From the NCBI RefSeq assembly GCF_002251245.1, contig NZ_NPJG01000113.1:1-53041 (forward strand): a stretch of 53,041 bases of DNA, in the 5' to 3' direction. Numbering within the stretch: the stretch's first letter is position 1; each line of letters begins with the position of its first letter. This DNA comes from Prevotella sp. P5-92 (lineage in GTDB: Bacteria > Bacteroidota > Bacteroidia > Bacteroidales > Bacteroidaceae). Of the stretch, positions 8,501 through 17,005 are shown one piece after another. The notes under the pieces are model-generated. The model saw only the letters and a list, made by a program, of their open reading frames with translations, made no database searches and was not told the DNA's origin. A program made the translations under genes and the position numbers.

Positions 8501-9180
8501 GTTACGCCAATACCATCGAGCTCGTCGAGAGTAACAGCGTTAGCCTGAATGAGTGTACCATTCTCATACTTGTCGAGGTTCATAGTCTCGGCATTGAGGA
8601 GGTAGTAAACGCCTTGGCCGGCAGGAGCTCCAGGTGTGCCAGGCTCGCCCTGATCACCCTTATCACCCTTGTCACCCTTGTCGCCAGGAGCACCAGGAGC
8701 ACCAGGAGCACCAGGTGTGCCAGGTTCGCCCTGATCACCCTTATCACCCTTGTCACCCTTGTCACCTTTTTCGCCCTTCTCGCCTTGTGTGCCGAGAGCG
8801 TAGTACTCGGTCTTTATTGGACCATTGCCAGTGTCCTTGTACCAGTAGCCATCATCACCGATGGTCCAAGAAGTACCAGCTGCGCCTGTGTCACCCTTAT
8901 CGCCCTTGTCACCCTTTTCGCCATCCTTACCGTTAGTAAGGTTGAAAGACTGACCATTGCTAAGTGTAACGGTAACACCATTAGCATTCGAAGCAACGTT
9001 AGTAATAACGCTACCACTTGAAATGAGTGCCTGGATATCACTGATCGCTTTCTTGTTTGCATCGATCTGAGCCTGCAAGTTCTGGATGTCGTCATCGTAG
9101 TCCTTACAAGACACGAACGTGCTAGTAGAAGCAGTCAGGAAAGCTCCAAAAAGCAACGCACTAAAGATTTTTCTTTTCAT
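5572..9180 (-). CDS. large surface lipoprotein with coiled coil and collagen-like repeats
   Basis: A 1202-aa predicted lipoprotein. The signal peptide ends TFVSC (Cys25) and is followed by an acidic KDYDDD stretch that could act as an export signal for surface lipoproteins. Residues about 29-57 form a short coiled coil (IQNLQAQIDANKKAISDIQ). Two collagen-like Gly-X-Y blocks follow, at 84-103 and 130-186 (19 unbroken triplets of GDK, GEP, GTP, GAP type). Between them is a small WTIGDDGYWYKD module. The remaining ~1000 residues are beta-rich and unrecognised. The N-terminal arrangement resembles proteins annotated as PL29-lyase N-terminal/DUF4988; I see no lyase catalytic domain. It is monocistronic, with a clear promoter and terminator. 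A trimeric stalk-and-head surface protein is a reasonable inference. Confidence 0.82.
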   Translation of the reverse strand: MKRKIFSALLFGAFLTASTSTFVSCKDYDDDIQNLQAQIDANKKAISDIQALISSGSVITNVASNANGVTVTLSNGQSFNLTNGKDGEKGDKGDKGDTGAAGTSWTIGDDGYWYKDTGNGPIKTEYYALGTQGEKGEKGDKGDKGDKGDQGEPGTPGAPGAPGAPGDKGDKGDKGDQGEPGTPGAPAGQGVYYLLNAETMNLDKYENGTLIQANAVTLDELDGIGVTAVFTGGNLYLSGVVDQNGNPAGVIQISNTADLQGLVFMPKLYLDGIETIEYPWLTGNIQAEGIPYTADHRDDNADHTRKKQVSNLTDFNFVVPEKIYNYGPVWTVDYNMNPQNAEVKWNEYVTYQTLNSDVIYTRAAAEGLKISSPQYDAAGNEAFYTAGGVLTAGIKIDNPQDLNPRPTTGAWNKDNVVALQVLTKNNLGYPDAITSDYALIQPEVTEIESLVWNEKPDYARNPSRVGDGACSAGLGPIHVYATPHEALQTPDGAALEMQWDGEGIDIASKLGICYKKYDVKSNSNVWAVMPYGKEAVWGLKYEFSLVEYIVDSNVTIDSRYATWVNQAKGVLKACTVDADGNRLAGVQSQTAVDREPLVRVLVKNFNGDVVLDGYILVHIARVAPDAPSAANLEVDNYPAGAAEFDLCNVATVFGQTTWGQFSNLVLQTKLDNMTKEDFDAQYEPDLKRSIPVDRDANNNPVYVMSIYGDYAANGSAGAAAIPEHMITPTATQQLGTMACETGDVFYYGNSLGTTNHTFKWQMSARVLEELTHHATTFPIEVTRYVRFKAIPGSGAKYPYIYIKLTTKLTRKDIPTVAYGEKNKNYWYGLDGSDEGLDAIVFDAKAPYDGGDIRRINRSIRTTLVENVEKTAGKYYFVPGVSEVVDAKGTTWYVTTKSGAANVTYDDLYDLYMPWLDPHDYTTVEDLNKLLNECAIAEWSPLFNNATLYATTDLTAPAYTPIATLTQTTGDIVLLKNTTTKAVLNAVGYAENHANINKELRTVVSFVANNGCGVATRITDAPFTVSWQRPINMKEIENKVSYDAATNWTRIYALDYIKLFDWRGEGYGYMWGDQTWFWAYYNVNYIKIDTNPANVKTNMHSGEFKPLDKISTKVELYWEDGSALGKNEHTFNAFNILPYNAAANNNALLAYMEANKALFGTILYKDNGDNVTDFDLIIPVKIGYEWGEFETSLTLRIERTAGH
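8623..8793 (-). repeat. collagen-like Gly-X-Y repeat-coding stretch
   Basis: This stretch codes for 19 consecutive Gly-X-Y triplets. At DNA level it holds two near-identical ~50-bp copies (about 8634-8685 and 8715-8766) built from 9-bp GDK/GDQ/GEP codon blocks, so its length could change by slippage or recombination. Confidence 0.85.
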
Positions 9181-9280
9181 ACGATAAATATTAAATTAAT
9201 TATAGAATTGTATTGTTACAAGCTAAATATCTTCTCTCAAATATCTGCATACTTTTCCTTAGAAAAATGCATTTTCGGTG

Positions 9281-9312
9281 CAAATATAGACATAAATCTG
9301 AAATCTTGCAAA
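9281..9312 (-). promoter_or_regulatory. promoter of the collagen-like lipoprotein gene
   Basis: On the minus strand TTTG (9309-9312), a 20-base spacer and TATATTTG (9281-9288), followed by GCACC, match the Bacteroidota sigma factor consensus. The leader to the ATG at 9180 is about 95 bases, long and AT-rich. Confidence 0.75.
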
Positions 9313-9418
9313 TAAAATGAAAGTTTTTTTCTGTTTTTCTTGAAAAAATTATCCATTATGGCTTATTCAGCTGCATTTTGCAGGGTATTTCACGAGTTTT
9401 CGTCTATTTTTTGCATTT

Positions 9419-10813
9419 TTAGAACTCTGCGGTTTTTGGCGTTCTCGGGAACGGGATGACGTCGCGTATGTTCTGCATTCCTGTCACGAAAAGTATGAGA
9501 CGCTCGAAGCCCAATCCGAAGCCTCCGTGAGGGCATGTGCCGTACTTGCGGGTGTCGAGATACCACCACATATCCTTCATAGGGATGTTGCGGCGTTCAA
9601 TCTCGGCGATGAGCTTGTCGTAGCTCTCCTCACGCACCGAGCCTCCGATGATCTCGCCTATCTGCGGGAAGAGCACGTCGGTACCCTGGACGGTACGGTC
9701 GTCGTCGTTGATCTTCATGTAGAAGGCTTTGATGTCCTTCGGATAGTCGGTCATGATGACCGGACGCTTGAAGTGCTCCTCTACGAGGTAGCGCTCATGC
9801 TCAGAGGCGAGGTCCATTCCCCATGACACGGGGAACTCGAACTTGTGTCCGTTGGCCACTGCTTCCTCGAGAATCTTTATTCCCTCGGTATAGGGCAGGC
9901 GCACAAACTCGCCGTTGACCACTGAGTTGAGACGCTCAAGAAGGGTTTTGTCAACCATCTTGTTGAGGAAGGCGAGGTCGTCGGCACAGTTGTCGAGTGC
10001 CCAGCGCACGCAATACTTGATGAAGTCTTCCTCGAGGTCCATGAGGTCGTTCAGGTCAATGAACGCCACTTCCGGCTCAATCATCCAGAACTCTGCCAGG
10101 TGGCGGGGAGTGTTGGAGTTCTCTGCACGGAAGGTAGGACCGAAGGTGTAGATGGCGCCGAGAGCTGTTGCTCCTAATTCGCCTTCGAGCTGTCCGCTCA
10201 CCGTGAGGCTGGTCTGCTTGCCGAAGAAGTCGTCGTCGTAGATGATCTTTCCTTCCTTGTCCTTCTTCAGGTCGTAAAGGTTCTTGGTGGTCACCTGGAA
10301 CATCTGTCCTGCTCCCTCACAATCAGACGCCGTGATGATGGGCGAATGGAAATAGAAGAAGCCATGCTCGTGGAAGTAGCGGTGGATGGCGGTCGCCATA
10401 TTATGACGGATACGCATCACACAGCCGAAAGTATTGGTGCGCAGACGCAGATGGGCGTGCTGACGCATATACTCGAACGTCTGGCCTTTCTTCTGCATGG
10501 GATAGTCAGAAGGACACGTGCCAAAAAGCTTTATCTCGCGGCACTGGAGCTCCACCGACTGTCCAGAGGCCGGACTCTCGACGAGCAGTCCAGTGGCGGA
10601 GATGCAGGAGCCAGTGGTGATCTGGCGGAGCAGCTCCTGGTCGAACTGTGCGGGGTCAACGACGACCTGGATATTGTTGATGGTAGAGCCATCGTTAAGT
10701 GCTATGAAATCGACTGCCTTTGAAGAGCGGTGGGTGCGTACCCATCCTGCCACGGTCACCTCTTGGTTCTCGGCCTGCATCTTCAGGGCGTCGGCGATTT
10801 TTACTCTTTTCAT
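9419..10813 (-). CDS. asnS: asparaginyl-tRNA synthetase
   Basis: A 464-aa class II aminoacyl-tRNA synthetase that charges tRNA-Asn with asparagine in the cytoplasm. The N-terminal ~100 residues form the OB-fold anticodon-binding domain ([14 protein letters not shown]). The catalytic core holds motif 2 ([21 protein letters not shown] region) and motif 3 ([20 protein letters not shown]), and it ends [15 protein letters not shown] as AsnRS does. The length is normal for the family. It is the last gene of the purB - pseudouridine synthase - asnS run, 40 bases after its neighbour. No clear terminator is seen after the stop. Confidence 0.96.
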   Translation of the reverse strand: MKRVKIADALKMQAENQEVTVAGWVRTHRSSKAVDFIALNDGSTINNIQVVVDPAQFDQELLRQITTGSCISATGLLVESPASGQSVELQCREIKLFGTCPSDYPMQKKGQTFEYMRQHAHLRLRTNTFGCVMRIRHNMATAIHRYFHEHGFFYFHSPIITASDCEGAGQMFQVTTKNLYDLKKDKEGKIIYDDDFFGKQTSLTVSGQLEGELGATALGAIYTFGPTFRAENSNTPRHLAEFWMIEPEVAFIDLNDLMDLEEDFIKYCVRWALDNCADDLAFLNKMVDKTLLERLNSVVNGEFVRLPYTEGIKILEEAVANGHKFEFPVSWGMDLASEHERYLVEEHFKRPVIMTDYPKDIKAFYMKINDDDRTVQGTDVLFPQIGEIIGGSVREESYDKLIAEIERRNIPMKDMWWYLDTRKYGTCPHGGFGLGFERLILFVTGMQNIRDVIPFPRTPKTAEF

Positions 10814-10853
10814 AATCTATTATTTATATTATGTGAAGCCCATCGGGCTTATT

Positions 10854-12260
10854 CTACTCGTATGCACCCATGCGGAGACGGTCAACCTCTTCCTCTGTGA
10901 GGTAACGCCAGTCGCCACGACGGAGGTTCTTCTTAGTGAGACCTGCAAACTGTACGCGGTCGAGCTTGGTCACCTTATAGCCGAGCGACTCGAAGATACG
11001 GCGCACGATACGGTTCTTACCGCTATGGATCTCAATGCCCACCTGCTTCTTGTCGATAGGATCGGCATACTCGCAAGCGTCGGCCTTGATATCGCCGTCC
11101 TCGAGGGTTATGCCATCGCGGATGAGCTGGATGTCGTGTGCTGTGACATTCTTGTCGAGATAGACATGATAGATCTTCTTCTTCAGGAACTTTGGATGGG
11201 TGAGCTTTGATGCCATGTCGCCATCGTTGGTGAGAAGGAGCACACCCGTGGTGTTGCGGTCGAGACGGCCTACAGGATAGATACGCTCCTTGCAGCAGTT
11301 CTTCACAAGGTCCATGACGGTCTTGCGCTGCTGTGGGTCGTCAGAAGTGGTGACATAGTCCTTCGGCTTGTTGAGAAGCACATATACCTTCTTCTCAAGG
11401 CTTACCGGCTGGTCGTGGAACTTCACCTCGTCGGTACGGAGCACCTTTGTTCCAAGCTCGGTGACTACATTACCATTGACGGTGATGACACCTGCCTGTA
11501 TGTACTCGTCAGCCTCACGACGGCTGCATACACCAGCGTTAGCAAGATACTTGTTAAGACGAATCGGCTCGTTTGGATCGTAGTTCTCCTCCTTGTACTC
11601 GATACGCTTCTTCATGCTATACTTAGCATTTGGATCGTAGCCTGGGGTATGCTTACGGAATCCCTGCTGAGGACGACCGTAGCCACCCTGCATCGGACGA
11701 CCATAGCCACCCTGCTGAGGACGACCGTAGCCACCCTGCATCGGACGACCGTAACCACCCTGCTGAGGACGACCATAGCCACCCTGCTGAGGACGACCGT
11801 AGCCACCCTGCTGAGGACGGCCATAACCACCCTGCTGAGGACGACCATAACCACCCTGCTGAGGACGACCGTAACCACCCTGCTGAGGACGACCGTAGCC
11901 ACCCTGCTGAGGACGACCGTAGCCACCCTGCTGAGGACGACCGTAGCCACCCTGCTGATTGTATCCGCGAGGCTGGTAACCAGAACGTGGGTTCTGACCA
12001 CCATCTTCGGGGTTATTGTAATTGGTGCGTGGACGGTAAGCAGGGCGCTGCTGAGGTGCTGAACCCTGCAGTGCTGCTCCGAAACCCTCAGGGCGGAAAC
12101 CGCCCTCATCACCTGAATCATTCTGCTTGTAACCAGCGCCTGTGTTGGCATATTGGCGTGGCTGCTGGATGCGTGGACGTGGTGAACGTCCTGCCTGTGG
12201 ACGGAAATTAGGCTGATAACCGCCCTGAGTCTCTTGATCTTTCTTTTCGTTCTCTTCCAT
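10854..12260 (-). CDS. RsuA/RluB-family pseudouridine synthase with repeat-rich N-terminal extension
   Basis: A 468-aa protein whose last ~235 residues are a normal RsuA/RluB-type rRNA pseudouridine synthase: an S4 RNA-binding domain ([18 protein letters not shown], about 234-251) and a catalytic domain with GRLDRNTTG, Asp334 being the expected catalytic residue, then [14 protein letters not shown]. The first ~230 residues are low-complexity and predicted disordered, rich in G, Q, R, P and Y, with twelve [16 protein letters not shown] octapeptides at residues 104-199. The extension is basic and aromatic like RGG/GYG RNA-binding regions. The target uridine cannot be deduced, so I give no gene symbol. 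The gene lies between purB (43-base gap) and asnS (40-base gap). Confidence 0.92.
   Translation of the reverse strand: MEENEKKDQETQGGYQPNFRPQAGRSPRPRIQQPRQYANTGAGYKQNDSGDEGGFRPEGFGAALQGSAPQQRPAYRPRTNYNNPEDGGQNPRSGYQPRGYNQQGGYGRPQQGGYGRPQQGGYGRPQQGGYGRPQQGGYGRPQQGGYGRPQQGGYGRPQQGGYGRPQQGGYGRPMQGGYGRPQQGGYGRPMQGGYGRPQQGFRKHTPGYDPNAKYSMKKRIEYKEENYDPNEPIRLNKYLANAGVCSRREADEYIQAGVITVNGNVVTELGTKVLRTDEVKFHDQPVSLEKKVYVLLNKPKDYVTTSDDPQQRKTVMDLVKNCCKERIYPVGRLDRNTTGVLLLTNDGDMASKLTHPKFLKKKIYHVYLDKNVTAHDIQLIRDGITLEDGDIKADACEYADPIDKKQVGIEIHSGKNRIVRRIFESLGYKVTKLDRVQFAGLTKKNLRRGDWRYLTEEEVDRLRMGAYE
11664..11951 (-). repeat. 24-bp coding tandem repeat, 12 copies (GGYGRPxQ)
   Basis: Twelve uninterrupted 24-bp units (288 bp) encode the octapeptide GGYGRPQQ, with Met replacing one Gln in two units. 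Units differ only by synonymous changes such as CCGTAG/CCATAG/CCATAA on the plus strand, which points to recent expansion or conversion. Confidence 0.95.
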
Positions 12261-12303
12261 AATTGTGGATTTTTGTTAATAATGTTGGCCTCGCGGCTAA
12301 TGT

Positions 12304-13650
12304 TTATTCACCTGTATAGTTGTGAGGAGTGATAGCTTTGAGCTCCTCTTTCACCTCATCGGAAACGTTGAGAGTGTTGATAAACTCATGGATGAGTTCC
12401 TGCGACATCGGTTTGTTGGTACGTGTAAGCTGCTTGAGCGCCTCATAGGGATGAGGATAAGCCTCGCGGCGCAGTATGGTCTGAATGGCCTCAGCCACCA
12501 CAGCCCATGTATTATCAAGGTCGTCAGCTATCTTTTGTTCGTTGAGGATGAGCTTGCCCAAGCCCTTTAGTGTGCTTTCGAAGGCAATGATGCTATGACC
12601 TACCGGCACGCCGACATTGCGGAGCACGGTAGAGTCTGTAAGGTCGCGCTGGAGGCGGCTCACAGGCAGCTTGGCAGCAAGGAACTGGAGGATGGCGTTG
12701 GCGATGCCAAGGTTGCCTTCACTATTCTCATAGTCGATAGGATTCACCTTATGTGGCATGGCGCTTGAGCCTACCTCACCAGCCTTGATACGCTGTTTGA
12801 AGTATTCCATGGAGATATACATCCAGAAGTCGCGGTCGAGGTCGATGACTATGGTGTTGATACGACGCATGGCATCGAAGATGGCTCCAAGCCAGTCGTA
12901 GTTAGATATCTGTGTAGTGTAGCTCTCGCGTGCCAGTCCGAGTTTCTCGGCAACAAACTTGTCGCCGAACTCGCGCCAGTTGTATTGTGGATAAGCCACA
13001 TGATGAGCATTGAAGTTACCGGTGGCCCCACCGAACTTAGCTGTATATGGCAACGACTTGAGAGAAGCCAACTGCTGTTCGAGACGATAGACGAACACCA
13101 TCACCTCCTTGCCAAGGCGTGTTGGCGAAGCTGGCTGTCCGTGTGTCTTTGCCAACATTGGCACGTCAGCCCATTCGGCAGCCTTTGCCTTGAGGTCGTC
13201 GATGAGACGCTGGAGTGTAGGGATATACACATCCTCAACAGCCTCCTTAAGCGACAATGGCACTGAGGTATTGTTGATGTCCTGCGACGTCAGACCGAAA
13301 TGGATGAACTCCTTATAGGGCTCCAATCCTCCGATAGCATCAAACTGTTCCTTGATATAATACTCAACCGCCTTAACATCATGGTTGGTGGTTTGCTCTA
13401 TGGTCTTTACCCTTGTGGCGGCTTCCTCGTCGAAGAGACGATAGATGTCGCGAAGAGTGTCGAGCTTGTCGTGTGGGAAAGTGGCGAGCTGCGGCAAAGG
13501 CAACTCAACGAGAGTGATGAAATACTCGATTTCAACACGCACGCGATATTTTATTAAGGCAAACTCCGAGAAATAGGGTGCCAAAGGTTGTGTCTTGCTT
13601 CTGTATCTGCCATCAATAGGCGAGATTGCTGTAAGTACGTCTAAATTCAT
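12304..13650 (-). CDS. purB: adenylosuccinate lyase
   Basis: A 448-aa fumarase/aspartase-superfamily enzyme that removes fumarate from SAICAR and from adenylosuccinate in purine synthesis. The family signature GSSAMPHKVNP is present, as are KTHGQPASPTRLGKE and TSQDINNTSVPLSL, which carry active-site residues. Length and ends fit the family. It is the first gene of the purB - pseudouridine synthase - asnS run, behind a strong consensus promoter at 13698-13729. Confidence 0.96.
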   Translation of the reverse strand: MNLDVLTAISPIDGRYRSKTQPLAPYFSEFALIKYRVRVEIEYFITLVELPLPQLATFPHDKLDTLRDIYRLFDEEAATRVKTIEQTTNHDVKAVEYYIKEQFDAIGGLEPYKEFIHFGLTSQDINNTSVPLSLKEAVEDVYIPTLQRLIDDLKAKAAEWADVPMLAKTHGQPASPTRLGKEVMVFVYRLEQQLASLKSLPYTAKFGGATGNFNAHHVAYPQYNWREFGDKFVAEKLGLARESYTTQISNYDWLGAIFDAMRRINTIVIDLDRDFWMYISMEYFKQRIKAGEVGSSAMPHKVNPIDYENSEGNLGIANAILQFLAAKLPVSRLQRDLTDSTVLRNVGVPVGHSIIAFESTLKGLGKLILNEQKIADDLDNTWAVVAEAIQTILRREAYPHPYEALKQLTRTNKPMSQELIHEFINTLNVSDEVKEELKAITPHNYTGE

Positions 13651-13697
13651 TACTATATATAATAAGGTGTAATTCTATGCTTTTTCTATTTAGGTTG

Positions 13698-13729
13698 CAA
13701 AGGTAAGCAGTTTTTTTGAGATAAGCAAA
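13698..13729 (-). promoter_or_regulatory. promoter of the purB operon
   Basis: On the minus strand TTTG (13726-13729), a 20-base spacer and TACCTTTG (13698-13705). It lies 47 bases upstream of the purB ATG. Confidence 0.8.
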
Positions 13730-13790
13730 GAAAAATCTGCTTTTTTAGTGTTTTTTATACAAATACAAGTTAAGGGCAACAGGTGAAAAG

Positions 13791-13818
13791 AAAAAGAGGT
13801 TCCCTTTCGGAAACCTCT
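13791..13818 (-). terminator. terminator of tRNA-Val copy 1
   Basis: On the minus strand AGAGGTTTCC, loop GAAA and GGGAACCTCT form a 10-bp stem (13795-13818) followed by T residues, directly after the tRNA. Confidence 0.88.
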
Positions 13819-13823
13819 CGTTG

Positions 13824-13898
13824 TGGGCGCTGAGGGATTCGAACCCCCGACCCTCTGCTTGTAAGGCAGATGCTCTAAACCAGCTGAGCTAAGCGCCC
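13824..13898 (-). tRNA. tRNA-Val (anticodon TAC), copy 1
   Basis: A 75-nt tRNA with acceptor stem GGGCGCT/AGCGCCC, D-arm TAGCTCAGCTGGTTTAGAGC, anticodon arm CTGCCTTACAAGCAG (anticodon TAC, reading Val GUA/GUG), T-arm GGGGGTTCGAATCCCT and discriminator A. CCA is not encoded. It has its own promoter and terminator, and is identical in sequence to the copy at 16799-16873. Confidence 0.97.
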
Positions 13899-13917
13899 AT
13901 TGTCTTAATTGCGGGTG

Positions 13918-13949
13918 CAAAGGTACGAAGTTTTTTTATAACCACCAAA
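13918..13949 (-). promoter_or_regulatory. promoter of tRNA-Val copy 1
   Basis: On the minus strand TTTG (13946-13949), a 20-base spacer and TACCTTTG (13918-13925), ending about 20 bases before the mature tRNA. Confidence 0.82.
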
Positions 13950-13950
13950 T

Positions 13951-13995
13951 AAAATCGTGCTTTTTTTCATAAAAACATGAAAAAAGCACGATTTT
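13951..13995 (-). terminator. terminator of the pepT-trpB transcript
   Basis: A nearly perfect inverted repeat (13951-13970 against 13977-13995) with a 6-base loop. On the minus strand it ends in a T-containing arm. It lies 45 bases after the trpB stop and just upstream of the tRNA-Val promoter. Confidence 0.7.
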
Positions 13996-14040
13996 GGATG
14001 TTTTTCTCTTTACCTTGTAGTAGGAATGAGTATAAAGAAT

Positions 14041-15405
14041 TTAGATGATCTGTTCGAGAGTTGAAGTATTGTCGCGAATCTCCTTGTCTGAGAGAGAATA
14101 GTTCTGGAGGTCGCCATTGATATACCTGTCGTAGGAAGTCATGTCGATAAGGCCATGACCAGAGAGATTGAAGAGGATGGTCTTCTTCTCACCTGCTTCC
14201 TTACAGCGCACAGCCTCTCTGATGGTGGCGGCAATGGCATGACAGCTCTCGGGAGCGGGGATGATGCCTTCGGTACGTGCGAAGAGCATACCTGACTGGA
14301 AAGACTCCAACTGCGGAATATCGACACCATGCATCATCTTGTCTTTGATGAGTTGGCTGACGATGCTTCCCGCTCCGTGATAACGCAAGCCGCCGGCATG
14401 AATATTTGCTGGTTTGAAGTTGTGTCCGAGGGTGAACATGGGGATGAGCGGAGTATAACCTGCCTCATCGCCGAAGTCGTACTGGAACACGCCGCGCGTG
14501 AGCTTTGGACAAGAGTCTGGCTCTGCTGCTATAAACTCTGTATTCTTTCCGTCGAGGATATTGTGACGCAGGAACGGGAAGGCGAGACCGCCGAAGTTTG
14601 ATCCGCCACCGAAACAAGCGATGACCATATCTGGATATTCTCCCGCCATCTCCATCTGCTTCTCGGCTTCGAGACCGATGATGGTCTGATGTAGAGTCAC
14701 ATGGCTGAGCACAGAGCCCAAAGTGTATTTGCAATGAGGAGTGGTGGTGGCGAGTTCCACTGCCTCAGAGATGGCAGTGCCGAGTGAGCCTGGATGGGTA
14801 GGATCGACGGTGAGGATGTTCTTTCCCGCACGTGTTGACATCGAAGGAGAACCAGTGACTGCCGCACCGAAGGTACGCATGATAGAACTGCGGTAAGGCT
14901 TCTGTTCCATAGAGATCTTCACCTGATAGACGGCGGCATCGAGTCCGAAGACCTTAGCGGCATAAGAGAGGGCGGCGCCCCACTGTCCGGCACCAGTCTC
15001 TGTGGTGACATTTGTCGTTCCCTCTTCCTTACAGTAGTAGCACTGCGGAAGGGCTGAATTTATCTTATGGCTGCCTAACGGGTTGACTGACTCGTTCTTG
15101 AAATAGATATGAGCCGGAGTGTCGAGGGCTTCCTCAAGGGCATAAGCACGTACGAGCGGTGTGGAACGGTAGTACTTATACTTCTCCAATACCGGTTCTG
15201 GAATGTCTATCCACTGGTGTGTGACGTCGAGTTCCTGACGGGCACATTCAGCGGCAAAGACATGGCTAAGATCTTCAGCGGTGAGTGGCTGATGATTGGC
15301 TGGATTGAGTGGTGGCAGCGGTTTGTTAGGCATGTCTGCCTGGATATTATACCACTGCGTAGGAATCTGATTCTCTTGGAGAATAAATTTTTTCTGTTTA
15401 GTCAT
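14041..15405 (-). CDS. trpB: tryptophan synthase beta chain, TrpB2 type
   Basis: A 454-aa PLP enzyme of fold type II. The PLP lysine is Lys114 in NPLGSHKINSA, followed by VTTETGAGQWGAALSYA; the phosphate-binding loop is CFGGGSNFGG. Length and the N-terminus (QENQIPTQWYNIQADMP) fit the TrpB2 subgroup, which often works without TrpA and condenses indole or a related substrate with serine. No other trp gene is nearby. I start at the ATG at 15405 because TrpB2 proteins begin close to this residue; an in-frame ATG at 15435 would add ten Asn-rich residues and overlap the pepT stop. It is probably co-transcribed with pepT. Confidence 0.92.
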   Translation of the reverse strand: MTKQKKFILQENQIPTQWYNIQADMPNKPLPPLNPANHQPLTAEDLSHVFAAECARQELDVTHQWIDIPEPVLEKYKYYRSTPLVRAYALEEALDTPAHIYFKNESVNPLGSHKINSALPQCYYCKEEGTTNVTTETGAGQWGAALSYAAKVFGLDAAVYQVKISMEQKPYRSSIMRTFGAAVTGSPSMSTRAGKNILTVDPTHPGSLGTAISEAVELATTTPHCKYTLGSVLSHVTLHQTIIGLEAEKQMEMAGEYPDMVIACFGGGSNFGGLAFPFLRHNILDGKNTEFIAAEPDSCPKLTRGVFQYDFGDEAGYTPLIPMFTLGHNFKPANIHAGGLRYHGAGSIVSQLIKDKMMHGVDIPQLESFQSGMLFARTEGIIPAPESCHAIAATIREAVRCKEAGEKKTILFNLSGHGLIDMTSYDRYINGDLQNYSLSDKEIRDNTSTLEQII

Positions 15406-15427
15406 AATAATTGTATGTTGTTTATTG

Positions 15428-16654
15428 TTATTCATTATACTCCCCCGCTATGCGACAGATATTGATGATGACATCCATAGCTTTCTGCATAGACTGTACG
15501 CTGATAAACTCGTATGGACCATGGAAGTTGACGCCGCCGGCGAAGATATTCGGACAAGGAAGTCCACGGAAGCTGAGTTGGGCGCCATCAGTGCCGCCAC
15601 GAATAGGCTGCACCTTTGGAGTGACACCACTTTCCTGCATGGCCCTGAGCACTATGTCGATGACGTGCATCTCTGGCTCAATCTTCTCCTTCATGTTATA
15701 GTACTGGTCTTTGATCTCTACCGTCGCTGTGCCGTCGCCATATTTCTCGTTGATCTTGTCAACACATTCGGCTACAAGACGTTTACGTGCCTCGAAGCTC
15801 TGACGGTCGTGGTCGCGGATGATATAGCTGAGAGAGGCGAGTTCGGTGTTGGTGTGCATACCGATGAGATGGAAGAAGCCCTCATAGCCCTCGGTAGTCT
15901 CTGGTGTCTGATCGGCAGGCAACATGGCAGCGAATTCTACAGCAAGACGGTTGGCATTGACCATCTTTCCCTTGGCATATCCTGGATGTACGCTCACTCC
16001 ATGTATCTCCACCTTAGCAGAAGCGGCGTTGAAGTTCTCATACTCCAGTTCGCCCACATCGCCGCCGTCCATGGTATAAGCCCACTGGCAGCCGAACTTC
16101 TCCACGTCGAAATGATGTGCTCCCATGCCAATCTCCTCGTCGGGGTTGAACGCGATGCGGATGTCGCCATGGGGTATCTCCTTATGGTCGCGCAGATAGC
16201 ACATCGCCTGTACTATCTCGGCGATACCTGCCTTATCGTCGGCGCCGAGGAGGGTGTGTCCGTCAGTGACGATGAGATCCTCGCCTACATGGTTGAGCAG
16301 TTCGGGGAATTTCTTCGGTGACGACACTATACCTTGCGACAACAGTATGTCGCTGCCGTCGTAGTTGTTGATGATATGAGCCTTTACATTTGCTCCACTG
16401 CAGTCAGGGCTGGTGTCATAATGACTTATGAAACCTATCACGGGTGCATTGGAATTCTTTATATTAGCTTTCAGTGTCGCATACAGATAGCCTTTGTCAT
16501 CGAGATATACATCGTCGAATCCCTCGCGCACAAGTTCCTTCTTCAGATATTCCGCGAAGACGAGTTGCTTTGCCGTACTCGGTACGGTGCTGCTGTCTTC
16601 CGACGACTGTGTGTCGAATTTTGTGTATTCAATAAATCGTTCAATCAGTTCCAT
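15428..16654 (-). CDS. pepT: peptidase T (tripeptidase)
   Basis: A 408-aa M20-family aminopeptidase that removes N-terminal residues from tripeptides in the cytoplasm. Metal-site motifs are [23 protein letters not shown] and [18 protein letters not shown]; the C-terminal metal ligand region is [14 protein letters not shown]. Length is normal. It precedes trpB2 by 22 bases and has a promoter at 16683-16690. Neighbouring a tripeptidase and a TrpB2 fits amino-acid scavenging, but that link is inferred. Confidence 0.95.
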   Translation of the reverse strand: MELIERFIEYTKFDTQSSEDSSTVPSTAKQLVFAEYLKKELVREGFDDVYLDDKGYLYATLKANIKNSNAPVIGFISHYDTSPDCSGANVKAHIINNYDGSDILLSQGIVSSPKKFPELLNHVGEDLIVTDGHTLLGADDKAGIAEIVQAMCYLRDHKEIPHGDIRIAFNPDEEIGMGAHHFDVEKFGCQWAYTMDGGDVGELEYENFNAASAKVEIHGVSVHPGYAKGKMVNANRLAVEFAAMLPADQTPETTEGYEGFFHLIGMHTNTELASLSYIIRDHDRQSFEARKRLVAECVDKINEKYGDGTATVEIKDQYYNMKEKIEPEMHVIDIVLRAMQESGVTPKVQPIRGGTDGAQLSFRGLPCPNIFAGGVNFHGPYEFISVQSMQKAMDVIINICRIAGEYNE

Positions 16655-16682
16655 TTGTATATATGTTTTCAGTTTATGGGAG

Positions 16683-16714
16683 CAAAGGTAATGAATAAAA
16701 AGGATATATGCAAG
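16683..16714 (-). promoter_or_regulatory. promoter of pepT-trpB
   Basis: On the minus strand TACCTTTG (16683-16690) with CTTG (16711-16714) 20 bases upstream as a near-match to the -33 element; it lies 28 bases before the pepT ATG. Confidence 0.72.
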
Positions 16715-16763
16715 AAAAAACTACGATTTTTTATCTTTTACCACTATTCTGGAATAATTATAC

Positions 16764-16793
16764 GAAAAAAGAGGCTTCCTATTGGAAACCTCT
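16764..16793 (-). terminator. terminator of tRNA-Val copy 2
   Basis: On the minus strand AGAGGTTTCC, loop AATA and GGAAGCCTCT (16770-16793) followed by six T. It is homologous to the terminator of copy 1, with changes concentrated in the loop and its neighbours. Confidence 0.9.
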
Positions 16794-16798
16794 CATTG

Positions 16799-16873
16799 TG
16801 GGCGCTGAGGGATTCGAACCCCCGACCCTCTGCTTGTAAGGCAGATGCTCTAAACCAGCTGAGCTAAGCGCCC
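16799..16873 (-). tRNA. tRNA-Val (anticodon TAC), copy 2
   Basis: The 75-nt sequence is identical to the copy at 13824-13898 (anticodon TAC, discriminator A, no encoded CCA). It is in the same orientation, with a matching promoter and terminator, so the whole transcription unit is duplicated. Confidence 0.97.
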
Positions 16874-16892
16874 TTCGTTTTGTTTGCGAGTG

Positions 16893-16924
16893 CAAAGGTA
16901 CGAAGTTTTTTTGGTTTGAGCAAA
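16893..16924 (-). promoter_or_regulatory. promoter of tRNA-Val copy 2
   Basis: On the minus strand TTTG (16921-16924), a 20-base spacer and TACCTTTG (16893-16900). The core is the same as the promoter of copy 1. Confidence 0.82.
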
Positions 16925-17005
16925 TTATTTCACTACTTTTTTCGTATTTCCTACAAAAAAGTTGTATTTAGCCTCGGAAGACGGTCACTAAGTGGCGGAT
17001 AATAG

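Noticed and set aside
8452..9021. Open frame opposite to the collagen-like gene with TLITLVTLV repeats
   Set aside because: It is the antisense reading of the Gly-X-Y codons.
11415..12211. Repeat-rich open frames opposite to the pseudouridine synthase (RTTVATLL and EDDRSHPA types)
   Set aside because: Both arise from reading the 24-bp GGYGRPxQ units on the other strand; the real frame ends in a conserved enzyme.
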